Assembly: GCF_000265425.1 (NCBI RefSeq)
Contig: NC_018014.1
Span: 2,728,001 to 2,792,000 of the forward strand
Origin: Terriglobus roseus DSM 18391
Lineage (GTDB): Bacteria; Acidobacteriota; Terriglobia; Terriglobales; Acidobacteriaceae
Length of the DNA: 64,000 nt
Direction of reading: 5' to 3'
Below, piece by piece: positions 36,529-46,033 of the stretch. The notes beneath the pieces were generated by a model. The model was not told where the DNA came from and did not search any database. It saw only the letters and a program-made list of their open reading frames with translations. The translations under genes were made by a program, and so were the position numbers. The number at the start of each line of letters is the position of its first letter. Within the stretch, counting starts at the first letter, position 1.

Positions 36529-37689
36529 TTAGGAAATGCGTGCGGGCGCCATGGCGACCTGCTCGACGATCTCGATGCCAAAACCCTGGAGCGCGGGCAC
36601 GTGCGTGGGGCGCGAGACGAGCAGGCGGATGCGATGGATGCCAAGGTCCGAGAGGATCTGACCGCCGATGCCGGTGTGACGCAGCGTCTGGGACTGATCC
36701 TTCGAACTGGCTCGCATCGCGGCATCGCGGTGCATCACCATGCGCGGCGGGGTCGTAGTGCGATCGATCCCGAAGCCTCGGCTGCCGTTATGTAGATAGA
36801 CCAGGGCGCCGCGGCCGTGTTCGGCGATCAGGCGCATGGCGTTTTCGACGCTCTGACGGCACTCGCAGCCATCGTGACAGAAGATGCCGCCGGCGAGACA
36901 GTGTGTGTGGACACGCACGAGCACGGGATCTGCGCCGCCCATGTCGCTGACATCACCCATCACCATGGCAAGGTGGCTTTCGCCCTCTTCGACATCGCTC
37001 GCGTAGGCGATGGTTCGGAACTCACCCCAGGGTGTATTCAACACCGTTTCGGCTTCGCGGTGGATATAGCGCTCGTGTTGCAGGCGGTAGCGGATCAGTT
37101 CCGCCACGGTCAGCATTCCCATGTCATGGGTCTTGCAGAATTCGATCAGGTCCGGCACGCGCGCCATGCTGCCGTCGTCATTCATGATCTCGCAGATCAC
37201 ACCGGCAGGGATCAGGCCGCTCATGCGAGCAAGATCTACAGAAGCTTCAGTTTGTCCTGCACGTACGAGCACGCCACCTTTGCGCGCACGCAGCGGGAAG
37301 ACGTGGCCGGGCCGCGCCAGGTCTGCGGCTGTTTTGCCGGCGGTAACTGCAGTCAGGATGGTGTGCGCGCGGTCCGCAGCGCTGATGCCCGTGGAGACAC
37401 CCTCGCGAGCCTCAATACTCTCGGTGAATGCGGTGCCGAAGCGCGAGGTGTTCTCAGCGGCCATGGGCGAGAGACGCAGGTAGTCCGCGCGTTCCTCGGT
37501 GAGCGTTAGGCAGATCAGGCCGCGGCCGTACTTTGCCATGAAGTTGATGGCTTCAGGCGTGGTGAATTCAGCGGCGAGCGTCAGATCGCCCTCGTTTTCG
37601 CGGTCTTCGTCATCGACCACCACAATCATGCGGCCCGCGGCAAACTGCCGCAGCGCCTCCGGAACGTCGATGAAAGGGCTCTCAGGCAT
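36529..37689 (-). CDS. ribBA: RibBA: DHBP synthase fused to a degenerate GTP cyclohydrolase II domain
   Basis: A 386-aa fusion. The N-terminal RibB half (about 1-205) is canonical: [27 protein letters not shown]-like [32 protein letters not shown] and the [11 protein letters not shown] segment; it makes dihydroxybutanone phosphate from ribulose 5-phosphate. The C-terminal RibA-like half keeps zinc-type cysteines (HTHC, GCEC), but QEGRGIGL is replaced by HNGSRGFGI and TNNPxK by VSRPTHV, so GTP cyclohydrolase activity is doubtful. Start at [13 protein letters not shown] is preferred over the in-frame ATG at 37725. It pairs with a small gene upstream, separated by a terminator. Confidence 0.87.
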   Translation of the reverse strand: MPESPFIDVPEALRQFAAGRMIVVVDDEDRENEGDLTLAAEFTTPEAINFMAKYGRGLICLTLTEERADYLRLSPMAAENTSRFGTAFTESIEAREGVSTGISAADRAHTILTAVTAGKTAADLARPGHVFPLRARKGGVLVRAGQTEASVDLARMSGLIPAGVICEIMNDDGSMARVPDLIEFCKTHDMGMLTVAELIRYRLQHERYIHREAETVLNTPWGEFRTIAYASDVEEGESHLAMVMGDVSDMGGADPVLVRVHTHCLAGGIFCHDGCECRQSVENAMRLIAEHGRGALVYLHNGSRGFGIDRTTTPPRMVMHRDAAMRASSKDQSQTLRHTGIGGQILSDLGIHRIRLLVSRPTHVPALQGFGIEIVEQVAMAPARIS

Positions 37690-37771
37690 AGGTCTAGAGT
37701 GTATCTCCCGGATTTGGATGATCATGATGCGACAGAAGCCTCAGAACAAACGCTGGCTTCTGGACAAAACA

Positions 37772-37796
37772 ATGGCCCCGCCGGAAGCGGGGCCAT
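37772..37796 (-). terminator. Intrinsic terminator after the 75-aa gene
   Basis: A 10-base-pair stem ATGGCCCCGC / GCGGGGCCAT with a five-base loop, followed on the minus strand by TGTTTTG. It lies 21 bases past the stop at 37818. Confidence 0.82.
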
Positions 37797-37817
37797 GCTG
37801 ACTTGCCGACACGCTGC

Positions 37818-38045
37818 TTACAGCGTGGACTCGATTTCGAAACCCCAGGCCTCGAGCAGCGCCTCCGGGATGTACTTCGAGTTCTTATTGCGGCGCGCCC
37901 ACTCACGAAGACGCGTCGACCGGATGTACTGGTCCGGGGTCAGCTTGTATTCCTTCACTACCAGTTCGAACGATGTGACGGTCGGCACTACCGGTCCAAT
38001 CGGCTCCGGCTTGCCCCAATTCGGGTTTCCACGACGCTTCGCCAT
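37818..38045 (-). CDS. Small conserved protein of unknown function, 75 aa
   Basis: Basic N-terminus (MAKRRGNPNWGKPEPIG), then a helical part rich in charged residues (YKLTPDQYIRSTRLREWARRN) and an acidic end. No signal peptide, no known motif that I recognise. A GAGGAG-like site precedes the ATG, and a strong terminator follows, so it forms its own transcript. Its small size, basic start and cytoplasmic nature would suit a nucleic-acid- or ribosome-associated role, but this is only a suggestion. Confidence 0.65.
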   Translation of the reverse strand: MAKRRGNPNWGKPEPIGPVVPTVTSFELVVKEYKLTPDQYIRSTRLREWARRNKNSKYIPEALLEAWGFEIESTL

Positions 38046-38279
38046 CTTTTCTCCTCGACCCTAAGTCGTATGCCGCACAGCTCTACAGCGGGTTCAACCC
38101 GCAAGGCGCAACAAACACCTTAGTTTACCGCACTTTCACAGGAATTCCAAGGCGGCGAGAAGCGAAGGACGTCGTCAATGTGGCGCGTTGGCTGAGACAT
38201 CTTGCTATGTCGCTCTCCTCATCACAGTTATGTTGATTCAAGTCTTTCTTCCCATGTCACAACCAACCCTTGAGGCCCT

Positions 38280-38969
38280 ATGAGCAATTCCAAGTGTCAA
38301 ACCCTTGATACGGCACCTGAGCCGGAGGATCTCCAGAATTGGGAGGTCAGCCGCCGCACCTTTCTGCAATCGGCGACCGCCGTTGGCGCAACGCTGGCGG
38401 TGGGTATGTCCCCAGCGGACGCGCAGACCGTGATGCCTGGAAGTGCCAAGACCAAGTCCGTAACACTGAACATCAACGGGCAGGATCACAGCATCCAGTT
38501 GGACACGCGGACCAGCCTGCTCGACGCGCTGCGAGATCACCTGGACATGACCGGATCGAAGAAGGGTTGCGATCACGGCCAGTGTGGCGCATGCACGGTG
38601 CTTGTTAATGGCCGTCGTGTGAATAGCTGCCTGCTATTGGCGGTTTCGGCTGAGGGCGACCCCATCACGACTATTGAAGGACTGTCGCACGGCGATGACC
38701 TCTCGCCCATGCAGGCTGCCTTCCTGGAACATGACGCGTTTCAGTGCGGCTACTGCACGCCCGGCCAGATCTGTTCGGCGACAGCGTTACTGGACGAGAT
38801 GAAGGCCGGCCACGCGTCGGTGGTTTCGTTCGAAGACGGCACACAGAATGCGCCGAAACTGACCGACCGTGAGATCAAGGAGCGCATGAGCGGCAACATC
38901 TGCCGCTGCGGCGCCTACCCCAACATTGTGAGCGCCGTACGCGCTGTCGCGAAAGGAATGAGCCTGTGA
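38280..38969 (+). CDS. paoA: Aldehyde oxidoreductase iron-sulfur subunit (PaoA type)
   Basis: A 229-aa two-cluster [2Fe-2S] subunit. A twin-arginine signal (SRRTFLQ, residues 24-30, then AVGATLAVG) indicates Tat export to the periplasm. The plant-type cluster is bound by C97, C102, C105 and C117 (GCDHGQCGACTVLV), the second by FQCGYCTPGQIC and NICRCGAYPN. It passes electrons from the molybdenum subunit to FAD. First gene of a three-gene operon with four-base overlaps. Close to E. coli PaoABC (YagTSR). Confidence 0.93.
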   Translation: MSNSKCQTLDTAPEPEDLQNWEVSRRTFLQSATAVGATLAVGMSPADAQTVMPGSAKTKSVTLNINGQDHSIQLDTRTSLLDALRDHLDMTGSKKGCDHGQCGACTVLVNGRRVNSCLLLAVSAEGDPITTIEGLSHGDDLSPMQAAFLEHDAFQCGYCTPGQICSATALLDEMKAGHASVVSFEDGTQNAPKLTDREIKERMSGNICRCGAYPNIVSAVRAVAKGMSL

Positions 38970-40012
38970 ATCCCTTCGCTTACGAACGAGCCACTGCCCC
39001 CGAAGGCGCCGTCCACTCCCTCGCTGCCGACAAGAACGCGAAGCTGCTGGGCGGCGGAACAAACCTCGTCGACCTGATGAAGCAGGATGTCGAGCGCCCG
39101 TCTACGTTGATCGACATCACGCGCCTGTCGGCATTGGCGCACATCGAAGCTGTAGAAGGCGGACACCGCGTCGGCGCCCTGGTCCGCAACAGCGACCTGG
39201 CGAACGATGGGGATGTACGCAAGACCTATCCCCTGCTTTCGCAGGCACTGCTTGCGGGTGCTTCTGCGCAGTTACGCAACCTGGCCACGACCGGCGGCAA
39301 CCTGATGCAGCGCACTCGCTGCTACTACTTTTATGATTCTGCTCTGCCTGCCTGCAACAAGCGCGCCCCGGGTTCGGGCTGCGGAGCCGTCGAGGGATTC
39401 AATCGCGTCCATGCGGTTCTGGGACAGACGGACGAGGGGCCAGCCGGCGCGCATACCTGCATCGCGACAAACCCCAGCGACATGAACGTGGCGCTGGCGG
39501 CACTTCATGCAGTGGTTGAAATTTCAGGGCCGAAGGGCAAGCGAACGATGCCTGTGCGCGAGTTCCACCGGCTGGTTGGCAAGACGCCACAGCTCGACAC
39601 GAACCTGCAGCACGATGAACTGATCACCGGCGTGCATCTGCCGGCGTCTGCTGCGAAGTTTGCGGCAAACAGCTACTACCTGAAGGCGCGCGATCGGCAG
39701 AGCTATGCCTTCGCACTTGTTTCCGTCGCCGCTGGTCTTGAAATGGACGGCGGAAGCATCAAGTCCGTCGCGCTGGCATTGGGTGGCGTCGCACATAAGC
39801 CATGGACCAGCGAAGCCGCTGAAAAGGCCATGATCGGCAAGCCCGCCACTGAAGAAACTTTCAAGGCCGCCGCGGCAGCAGCCATGCAGGGTGCGAAGGG
39901 CTACGAGCACAACGCCTTCAAGATCGAACTCGCGAAGAGCTGCATCGTCCGCGCCTTCACCTTGGCGGCGCAAGGCACCGGCAACCACGGCGCAGAAGGA
40001 GCGGCAGCATGA
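38966..40012 (+). CDS. paoB: Aldehyde oxidoreductase FAD-binding subunit (PaoB type)
   Basis: A 348-aa subunit of the xanthine dehydrogenase FAD family. FAD-binding GGGTNLVDLM near residue 31 and ATTGGNLMQRTRC near 110; the cysteines around RCYYFYDSALPACNKRAPGSGCGA match the extra [4Fe-4S] insertion known in PaoB. It overlaps paoA by four bases (ATGA type) and paoC by four. It has no signal of its own and is presumably co-exported with PaoA. Confidence 0.92.
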   Translation: MNPFAYERATAPEGAVHSLAADKNAKLLGGGTNLVDLMKQDVERPSTLIDITRLSALAHIEAVEGGHRVGALVRNSDLANDGDVRKTYPLLSQALLAGASAQLRNLATTGGNLMQRTRCYYFYDSALPACNKRAPGSGCGAVEGFNRVHAVLGQTDEGPAGAHTCIATNPSDMNVALAALHAVVEISGPKGKRTMPVREFHRLVGKTPQLDTNLQHDELITGVHLPASAAKFAANSYYLKARDRQSYAFALVSVAAGLEMDGGSIKSVALALGGVAHKPWTSEAAEKAMIGKPATEETFKAAAAAAMQGAKGYEHNAFKIELAKSCIVRAFTLAAQGTGNHGAEGAAA

Positions 40013-42270
40013 TGGACGAGATGCAGGAACAGAAGAGTCCTGTCGGCAACGGCAAGGAACTGCCGGTTCGTTATGACGGCAAGCTGAAGGTCTTGGGCAA
40101 GGCGAAGTATGCTGCCGAGTTTGCCAAGGAGATCGAAGAACAATTCAAAGGCAAGGGCATGCTGTACGCCTACCTTGTGGTGTCGAACATCGCTTCGGGC
40201 GAGATCATCAGCATGGACACGTCTGCGGCCGACCACGCCTCCGGTGTCGTGAAGATTCTGACGCCGTTCAACGCACCAAAGCTGCCGATGGTGGCTCCGC
40301 AGCCGCCTGCCACGCGCAAGCTATCGCTCCTGCAGGACCGCACCGTCTATTACAACGGCGAGCCGATTGGGATCGTGCTCGCGAAGTCGCAGGTAGAGGC
40401 GGCGCACGCAGCTTCGCTGATCAAGGTGAAGTACAAGGTCGTGCCGTCGAAGCTGAACTTCGACAAGCGCCTCGGCGAGGCGCGTATGCCCAAAGGCGGC
40501 AACGCTCCCAAGGCACAGAAGCATGGCGACGAAGCGGCCGCATGGGCGAAGGCGACAACCGTCGTTGAGCACACCTACAGCACTCCGCTGCAGACACACA
40601 ATCCCATGGAGCCCCATGCGACCATCGCCGCATGGGAGGCCGACAAGCTGACCGTCTACGATGCGACGCAATACATCAGCGGCGATAAGCAGACGCTGGC
40701 CAAGCACTTCTCACTGCCGCTCGACAGCGTTCACGTCATCGATCCCTACGTTGGCGGCGGCTTCGGCTCGAAGGGATCGACGTGGTCGCATGTGGTCCTG
40801 TGCGCCCTGGCTGCGAAGGTTGCGGGCGTGCCCGTGAAGCTGGTGATGGAGCGCAACCAGATGTTCGGCCCAGTTGGCGGACGCCCGAAGACGGTACAGA
40901 CCATCAAGCTGGGTACGGACAACACCGGCAAGCTCGTGGCGATACAGCATGACGTGATTCTGCCCGCCTCGGTGATGGAAGACTTCATGGAGGCTGCGGC
41001 GAACCAGACCACGATGCTCTACCAGTGCGACCAGATCAGCACCTCGCACAAGATGGTGGACATGAACATCGGCGTGCAGACCTTCCAGCGCGCACCGGGT
41101 GAGGCAGTCGGGACAGCGGCACTCGAGTCGGCGATGGACGAACTGGCCATCAAGCTCAATATGGATCCCCTCCAACTCCGCATGCTGAACTACGCCGAGA
41201 AGGATCCGGGCCAGCAAAAAGAGTTCTCTTCGAAGCACCTAAAGGATGCTTACACACAGGCAGCAGAACGCTTTGGATGGACGAAGCGGAACAGCACGCC
41301 CGGAGCGATGCGCGAAGGCAACAAGCACATCGGGTACGGCATGGCGACCGCCACCTACCCGGCGAATCGCTCGGCTGCTATGGCCGTCATTCGCTTACAG
41401 GCCAACGGTCGCATGTTCATTGGCAGCGGCACGCAGGACCTTGGCACCGGCATGTACACCATGATGGCCCAGACCGTCATGCAGGAGCTGGATGTTCCCT
41501 GGGAGATGATCGATGTGAAGCTGGGCGACTCTACGCTGCCCAAGGCACCGGTGTCAGGCGGTTCGCAGTCCACTGCGTCCGTTGGACCTGCGGTCAAGGA
41601 AGCCTGCAATCAGTTGAAGTTGAAGCTCGCAAACATGGCTGCCGCCGATCCATCGTCCAAGCTGTACGGCGCCATGGTGAATGACATCGAGGTGAAGGGT
41701 GGCATGTTGGTATCGAAGACCGACGCGTCGAAGTCTGAACCACTGGCAGCCTCGATCGCTCGCAACAAGGGAGCAGCCATTGAGGAAACGGGGTCCGGCG
41801 AACCAAGCCAGGAGGCGCAACGCGCGCTATCCACGCATAGCTGGGGCGCAGTCTTTGCAGAGGTCGCCGTGGACGATCACACGCACATGGTGGAGGTCCG
41901 CCGCGTCGTTGCGACCTACGACATCGGCAAGCTGCTAAACAAAAAGACCGGCATGTCGCAGCTTGAGGGTGGCATCGTGTGGGGCATCGGTACTGCACTT
42001 ACCGAGGAGACGGTGCTCGACAACACCACGGGCCGCATCGTCAACAACAATCTGGCGGAGTACCACGTGCCGGTCAACCTTGACGCTGGCATCATCGACG
42101 TCACGGTCATCGACACGCCGGATACGAAGTTCAATCCTCAGGGCGCGAGGGGCGTGGGCGAGATCGGCATCACTGGCGTCGCAGGCGCAATCGCTAACGC
42201 CATCTTCAACGCTACCGGCAAGCGCGTGCGCGACTTCCCCATTACGCCGGACAAGATCATGGCGGCGTAG
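40009..42270 (+). CDS. paoC: Aldehyde oxidoreductase molybdenum cofactor subunit (PaoC type)
   Basis: A 753-aa molybdopterin-binding subunit of the xanthine oxidase family, oxidising aldehydes to acids. Visible: VLGKAKYAAEF near the N-terminus, HNPMEPHATIAAW, DPYVGGGFGSKG, PGEAVGTAALESAMDELA, GSGTQDLGTGMYTM, GGSQSTASVGPA and the catalytic Glu718 in ARGVGEIGITGVAG. An AGAAGGAG site lies seven bases before the ATG. In E. coli PaoC the cofactor is MCD and is inserted by PaoD; no paoD-like gene follows here. A terminator follows 23 bases after the stop. Confidence 0.94.
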   Translation: MMDEMQEQKSPVGNGKELPVRYDGKLKVLGKAKYAAEFAKEIEEQFKGKGMLYAYLVVSNIASGEIISMDTSAADHASGVVKILTPFNAPKLPMVAPQPPATRKLSLLQDRTVYYNGEPIGIVLAKSQVEAAHAASLIKVKYKVVPSKLNFDKRLGEARMPKGGNAPKAQKHGDEAAAWAKATTVVEHTYSTPLQTHNPMEPHATIAAWEADKLTVYDATQYISGDKQTLAKHFSLPLDSVHVIDPYVGGGFGSKGSTWSHVVLCALAAKVAGVPVKLVMERNQMFGPVGGRPKTVQTIKLGTDNTGKLVAIQHDVILPASVMEDFMEAAANQTTMLYQCDQISTSHKMVDMNIGVQTFQRAPGEAVGTAALESAMDELAIKLNMDPLQLRMLNYAEKDPGQQKEFSSKHLKDAYTQAAERFGWTKRNSTPGAMREGNKHIGYGMATATYPANRSAAMAVIRLQANGRMFIGSGTQDLGTGMYTMMAQTVMQELDVPWEMIDVKLGDSTLPKAPVSGGSQSTASVGPAVKEACNQLKLKLANMAAADPSSKLYGAMVNDIEVKGGMLVSKTDASKSEPLAASIARNKGAAIEETGSGEPSQEAQRALSTHSWGAVFAEVAVDDHTHMVEVRRVVATYDIGKLLNKKTGMSQLEGGIVWGIGTALTEETVLDNTTGRIVNNNLAEYHVPVNLDAGIIDVTVIDTPDTKFNPQGARGVGEIGITGVAGAIANAIFNATGKRVRDFPITPDKIMAA

Positions 42271-42293
42271 TTTCAACAAAGAGACAGGAACCG

Positions 42294-42326
42294 GAAGCGG
42301 CACCAGCGATGGTGCCGCTTCTGTTT
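42294..42326 (+). terminator. Intrinsic terminator after paoABC
   Basis: A perfect 12-base-pair stem GAAGCGGCACCA / TGGTGCCGCTTC with a GCGA loop, followed by TGTTTG. It separates the pao operon from recQ. Confidence 0.85.
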
Positions 42327-42373
42327 GTGCAGCATGCCTGAGGCGAACGCTATGCGAAAATAGCATTCACCGC

Positions 42374-44776
42374 ATGGCCTCCACCACTCCACCTGTCGAT
42401 CTGAATGCACTGCTGCACAGCACCTTTGGTTTTCGCGATTTTCGCGTGAATCAGCAGGCTGTGTGCGAGGCCGCCACTGCTGGGCGGGATGTGCTGCTGG
42501 TGATGCCGACGGGTGCAGGCAAGAGTCTCTGCTACCAGCTTCCAGCTCTGGCGCGAGGTGGCACGGCGCTGGTGATCTCGCCGCTGATCGCGCTGATGGA
42601 CGATCAGGCTCACAAACTGACATCACTCGGCCTGCGCGTGGGTCGTATCCACTCCGGCATGGACCGAGAACACAGCCGGCAGGTGTGCCGCGACTATCTC
42701 GACGGCAACCTGCAATTTCTCTTCATCGCACCCGAGCGCTTCCGAGTACCGGGCTTCGGTGCCATGCTGACCAAGCGACTGCCTTCGCTCATCGCGATCG
42801 ACGAAGCGCACTGCATTTCGCAATGGGGCCATGACTTTCGGCCGGACTACCGCAATTTGGCGGCGCATCTGCAGTCACTGCGGCCAGCCCCGGTAATCGC
42901 GCTGACGGCGACAGCGACACCACAGGTGCAGCGCGACATCGTCAGCGAACTAGCGCTAAAGGATGCAAAACAGTTCATTCACGGTTTCCGCCGCACGAAT
43001 CTTGCGGTCGAGGTGGTTGAGGTCAGCAAGCCGCGCCGTATCGAACTCGCGCGCAAGCTGCTGAAGGACGACGCGAATCGCCCGGCCATCATCTATGCGC
43101 CATCGCGCAAGGACGCTGAGGCACTCGCGACCGAACTGAACACCGACTTCCCTACCGCCAGCTATCACGCAGGTCTTGATCCGGGCACGCGCGACCGCGT
43201 GCAACGCAGCTTTCTCGATGGCAAGACGGAGGTGGTCGTTGCGACCATCGCCTTCGGCATGGGGATCGACAAAGCCGACGTGCGGACTGTCCTGCACATG
43301 GCCATGCCTGCATCGGTCGAGAGCTTCTATCAGGAGATTGGTCGTGCTGGCCGCGACGGGAAGCCCGCACGCACGGTGCTGATGTACAGCTTCGCCGACC
43401 GCCGGATGCATGACTTCTTTCTGGAGCGCGACTATCCGCCGGCAGACACGCTGGCACGCATCGCCACGTCTCTGGGTGAGGAGCCAATTTACGCGGACGA
43501 TCTGCGCATCCGGCTGAAGCTTGACTTGGACGTCTTCGGCCCCGCACTCGACAAACTGCTGGCGCAGGGTGCCGCGCAGATCGATATGGGCGGCAACGTG
43601 ACGCGCGCGGAGAACCCCAACGCGCAGTGGCGCCGCACCTACGACACGCAGGTGAACTTTCGCCGTGGCCAGATCGACGCGATGATGCGCTTCGCCTCGG
43701 GTGCCGAATGCCGCATGGCTGCACTCATTAAGCACTTTGGTGATTCCTCCGATAGCGCTCGCACCTGCGGTCTGTGTGACTTCTGTTCACCGGAACGCGC
43801 GTCGGCACAGGCCTTCCGCGAACCAACGAACGACGAGATGCGCGAGATCAAGCGCATCCTGCGGGCACTGTCGGGGGCATCTGCGGGCAAATCCACGGGC
43901 AAGCTGTTTACCGAGCTCTACCCGACCGGTGCGCTTGACCGCAAAGAGATGGACGCGCTGCTGGACTCGCTGACACGTGCCGGTTACACCGCTGTTGAGT
44001 CCGCTAGCTTCGTCGCGGAGGATGGCCGCGAGATCAGCTATCGCCGCGCCCTGCTCACTCACGAGGGCCGCGAAGCCGAGGACACCGGCGAGGATCCGGT
44101 GGGCCTGCAATTGCGGGATGCCGAAACGGTCAACGCGGGCCGCACACGTACCCGCGACCGTAGCACGACATCCTCTGCGAAGAAGAAGGCTGCTGACATT
44201 GAGAACACGCCGCTCTCGGCCGAGCAGAAGCAGCTTGATGCGTCGCTGCGGGCGTGGCGTGCGGCGGAAGCAAAGACCCTCGGCAAGCCTGCGTTCGTGG
44301 TCTTCGGCGACCGGACTTTGCGCGCCATTGTCCTTGAGGCTCCCGCTTCGATGGCGGAATTGCAGAACATCTCGGGCATTGGCCCAGCCAAGGCGGAGCG
44401 GTTCGGCGACGCGATTCTTACCGTAGTCAGCGGAGGGTCTGCTCCCACCAGCAAGCCCGCCCCCAAGCAGGCGAAGAATGCAGCGGCTGCTCGGCCGCCA
44501 GCTGCAACGACCATTCAGGCGGCGATCTCGTATGTTCCGACGCAACCTGCCGACGATGCCCCGCAATCGCTGGAACATGCGCTGAAAGTATGGCGGATGC
44601 GGGAGGCGCAACGGCAATCGAAAGCGCCCTTTGACTTGTTGCACGATCGGACGATTCGCGAAATTGCCGCGCAAAGACCGCAGTCCGTTGCCGATCTGCG
44701 GGCAATGGACATCGATGGGGCGTGGATCGAGCGGTTCGGTGCGGCTGTCTGTTCGGTTGTGGCACAGCACGCATAG
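42374..44776 (+). CDS. recQ: ATP-dependent DNA helicase RecQ with two HRDC domains
   Basis: An 800-aa helicase. Walker A MPTGAGKS (about 43-50), DEAH-type IDEAHCISQWGHDFRPDY (about 140), helicase C-domain with TIAFGMGIDKADVRTV and QEIGRAGRDGKP, zinc-binding cysteines (ECRMAAL, then TCGLCDFC), a winged-helix RQC-like part (about 490-580), and two HRDC domains (about 617-690 and 733-799). E. coli RecQ has one HRDC; two or three occur in some bacteria, such as Deinococcus and Neisseria. Roles: DNA repair, recombination and fork processing. The frame is open upstream, but the ATG at 42374 starts the family sequence. Confidence 0.93.
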   Translation: MASTTPPVDLNALLHSTFGFRDFRVNQQAVCEAATAGRDVLLVMPTGAGKSLCYQLPALARGGTALVISPLIALMDDQAHKLTSLGLRVGRIHSGMDREHSRQVCRDYLDGNLQFLFIAPERFRVPGFGAMLTKRLPSLIAIDEAHCISQWGHDFRPDYRNLAAHLQSLRPAPVIALTATATPQVQRDIVSELALKDAKQFIHGFRRTNLAVEVVEVSKPRRIELARKLLKDDANRPAIIYAPSRKDAEALATELNTDFPTASYHAGLDPGTRDRVQRSFLDGKTEVVVATIAFGMGIDKADVRTVLHMAMPASVESFYQEIGRAGRDGKPARTVLMYSFADRRMHDFFLERDYPPADTLARIATSLGEEPIYADDLRIRLKLDLDVFGPALDKLLAQGAAQIDMGGNVTRAENPNAQWRRTYDTQVNFRRGQIDAMMRFASGAECRMAALIKHFGDSSDSARTCGLCDFCSPERASAQAFREPTNDEMREIKRILRALSGASAGKSTGKLFTELYPTGALDRKEMDALLDSLTRAGYTAVESASFVAEDGREISYRRALLTHEGREAEDTGEDPVGLQLRDAETVNAGRTRTRDRSTTSSAKKKAADIENTPLSAEQKQLDASLRAWRAAEAKTLGKPAFVVFGDRTLRAIVLEAPASMAELQNISGIGPAKAERFGDAILTVVSGGSAPTSKPAPKQAKNAAAARPPAATTIQAAISYVPTQPADDAPQSLEHALKVWRMREAQRQSKAPFDLLHDRTIREIAAQRPQSVADLRAMDIDGAWIERFGAAVCSVVAQHA

Positions 44777-44840
44777 CTGCGCCCTTGGGCGAGCTTCTGC
44801 GTGCCGCGAACAAAGTGGGCCTGTCCCGTCCGCGTACCGC

Positions 44841-44880
44841 ACAGTGTCATAGATCGGCGAACAGTGCCATAAATTCGCTG
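44841..44880 (+). promoter_or_regulatory. Direct-repeat operator candidate upstream of pdxS
   Basis: ACAGTGTCATAGATCGGCGA and ACAGTGCCATAAATTCGCTG are adjacent direct copies with a 20-base period (14 of 20 identical), about 90 bases upstream of the pdxS start. MocR/PdxR regulators of pdxST bind direct repeats of this spacing class in other bacteria; no pdxR is visible here, so the link is inference. Confidence 0.4.
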
Positions 44881-44968
44881 CTAAACTTAGCTTGCTGGCC
44901 GGGATGCATTGTGCACCCGAACTAACCCGTCTTACATTTTGCGAAACATCCGAAGGAGCATTTGCGCC

Positions 44969-45925
44969 ATGGCTGACCTCTCTTCTTCCAACGGTAACTA
45001 CGCACCGCACGGTCTGCGGCTGAAGACCGGCCTGGCCGAGATGCTCAAGGGCGGCGTCATCATGGACGTCATGAACGTTGAGCAGGCGCGCATCGCTGAA
45101 GAAGCCGGCGCTGTTTCCGTCATGGCACTTGAGCGCGTTCCCGCGATGATACGCGCCGAAGGCGGCGTTGCCCGCATGGCGAACCCCAAGCTCATCAAGG
45201 AAATCATCGCCACCGTCTCCATCCCGGTTATGGCAAAGGCACGCATCGGCCACTTTGCCGAGGCGCAGGTCCTGCAGCATCTGGGCGTTGACTTCATCGA
45301 CGAGAGCGAAGTTCTCACGCCCGCCGATGAGGTTTACCACATCGACAAGCATGCGTTCACCACGCCCTTCGTCTGCGGTGCACGCAACCTGGGCGAGGCG
45401 CTTCGCCGCATCGCTGAGGGCGCAGCCATGATCCGCACAAAGGGCGAGCCGGGCACCGGCGACGTAGTGCACGCTGTGCAGCATATGCGCCAGATCATCC
45501 GTGAGATCAAGGCACTCACTGTTCTGGGTGACGAAGAGCTCTACAACGCAGCCAAGGTCCACGGCGCACCGTACGAGCTGATCCGTATGGTCGCGCAGAC
45601 CGGCAAGCTGCCCGTGCCGAACTTCTCGGCTGGCGGTATCGCCACCCCGGCCGACGCTTCGTTGATGATGCAGCTAGGCGCAGAGACGGTCTTCGTCGGC
45701 AGTGGCATCTTCATGAAGGAGGGCGCAACGCCCCTCGACGTGGAGAACGACCCCAAGGATCGTGCCGAGGCCATCTCGCGCGCAAAGGCTATCGTCATCG
45801 CGGCAACGCACTACGACGATCCCAAGATCTTGGCGGAAGCCAGCGAAGCCGTACTGGGATCGATGAAGGGCCTCGCAGCAGCCGCCATTGAAGAGAAGAA
45901 CCTGATGCAGACACGGGGCTGGTAG
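44969..45925 (+). CDS. pdxS: Pyridoxal 5'-phosphate synthase lyase subunit PdxS
   Basis: A 318-aa (beta/alpha)8 barrel that builds PLP from ribose 5-phosphate, glyceraldehyde 3-phosphate and ammonia. Highly conserved: [48 protein letters not shown] with the catalytic Lys, [24 protein letters not shown] with the second Lys, and [19 protein letters not shown]. The AAGGAG site lies 11 bases before the ATG at 44969; a longer frame from 44909 is less likely. It works with PdxT encoded 0.9 kb downstream. Confidence 0.97.
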   Translation: MADLSSSNGNYAPHGLRLKTGLAEMLKGGVIMDVMNVEQARIAEEAGAVSVMALERVPAMIRAEGGVARMANPKLIKEIIATVSIPVMAKARIGHFAEAQVLQHLGVDFIDESEVLTPADEVYHIDKHAFTTPFVCGARNLGEALRRIAEGAAMIRTKGEPGTGDVVHAVQHMRQIIREIKALTVLGDEELYNAAKVHGAPYELIRMVAQTGKLPVPNFSAGGIATPADASLMMQLGAETVFVGSGIFMKEGATPLDVENDPKDRAEAISRAKAIVIAATHYDDPKILAEASEAVLGSMKGLAAAAIEEKNLMQTRGW

Positions 45926-45988
45926 GCGTTCACACGCCCGCTTACTGCTTCGCGTAAGCCTTCCGTTGGTTGGCATGAAACGCACACG

Positions 45989-46020
45989 AAAGGCCGCGAG
46001 CAATCGCGGCCTTTCTCTCT
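45989..46020 (+). terminator. Terminator between pdxS and the RidA-like gene
   Basis: A perfect 11-base-pair stem AAAGGCCGCGA / TCGCGGCCTTT with a GCAA tetraloop and CTCTCTT after it. It may end most pdxS transcripts, or act as a partial terminator that sets the PdxS to PdxT ratio. Confidence 0.8.
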
Positions 46021-46033
46021 TAAAAGGAGCTCC

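Noticed and set aside
43787-45562. 591-codon minus-strand frame across recQ and pdxS
   Set aside because: Spans two well-defined genes and their intergenic region on the other strand; composition is a shadow.
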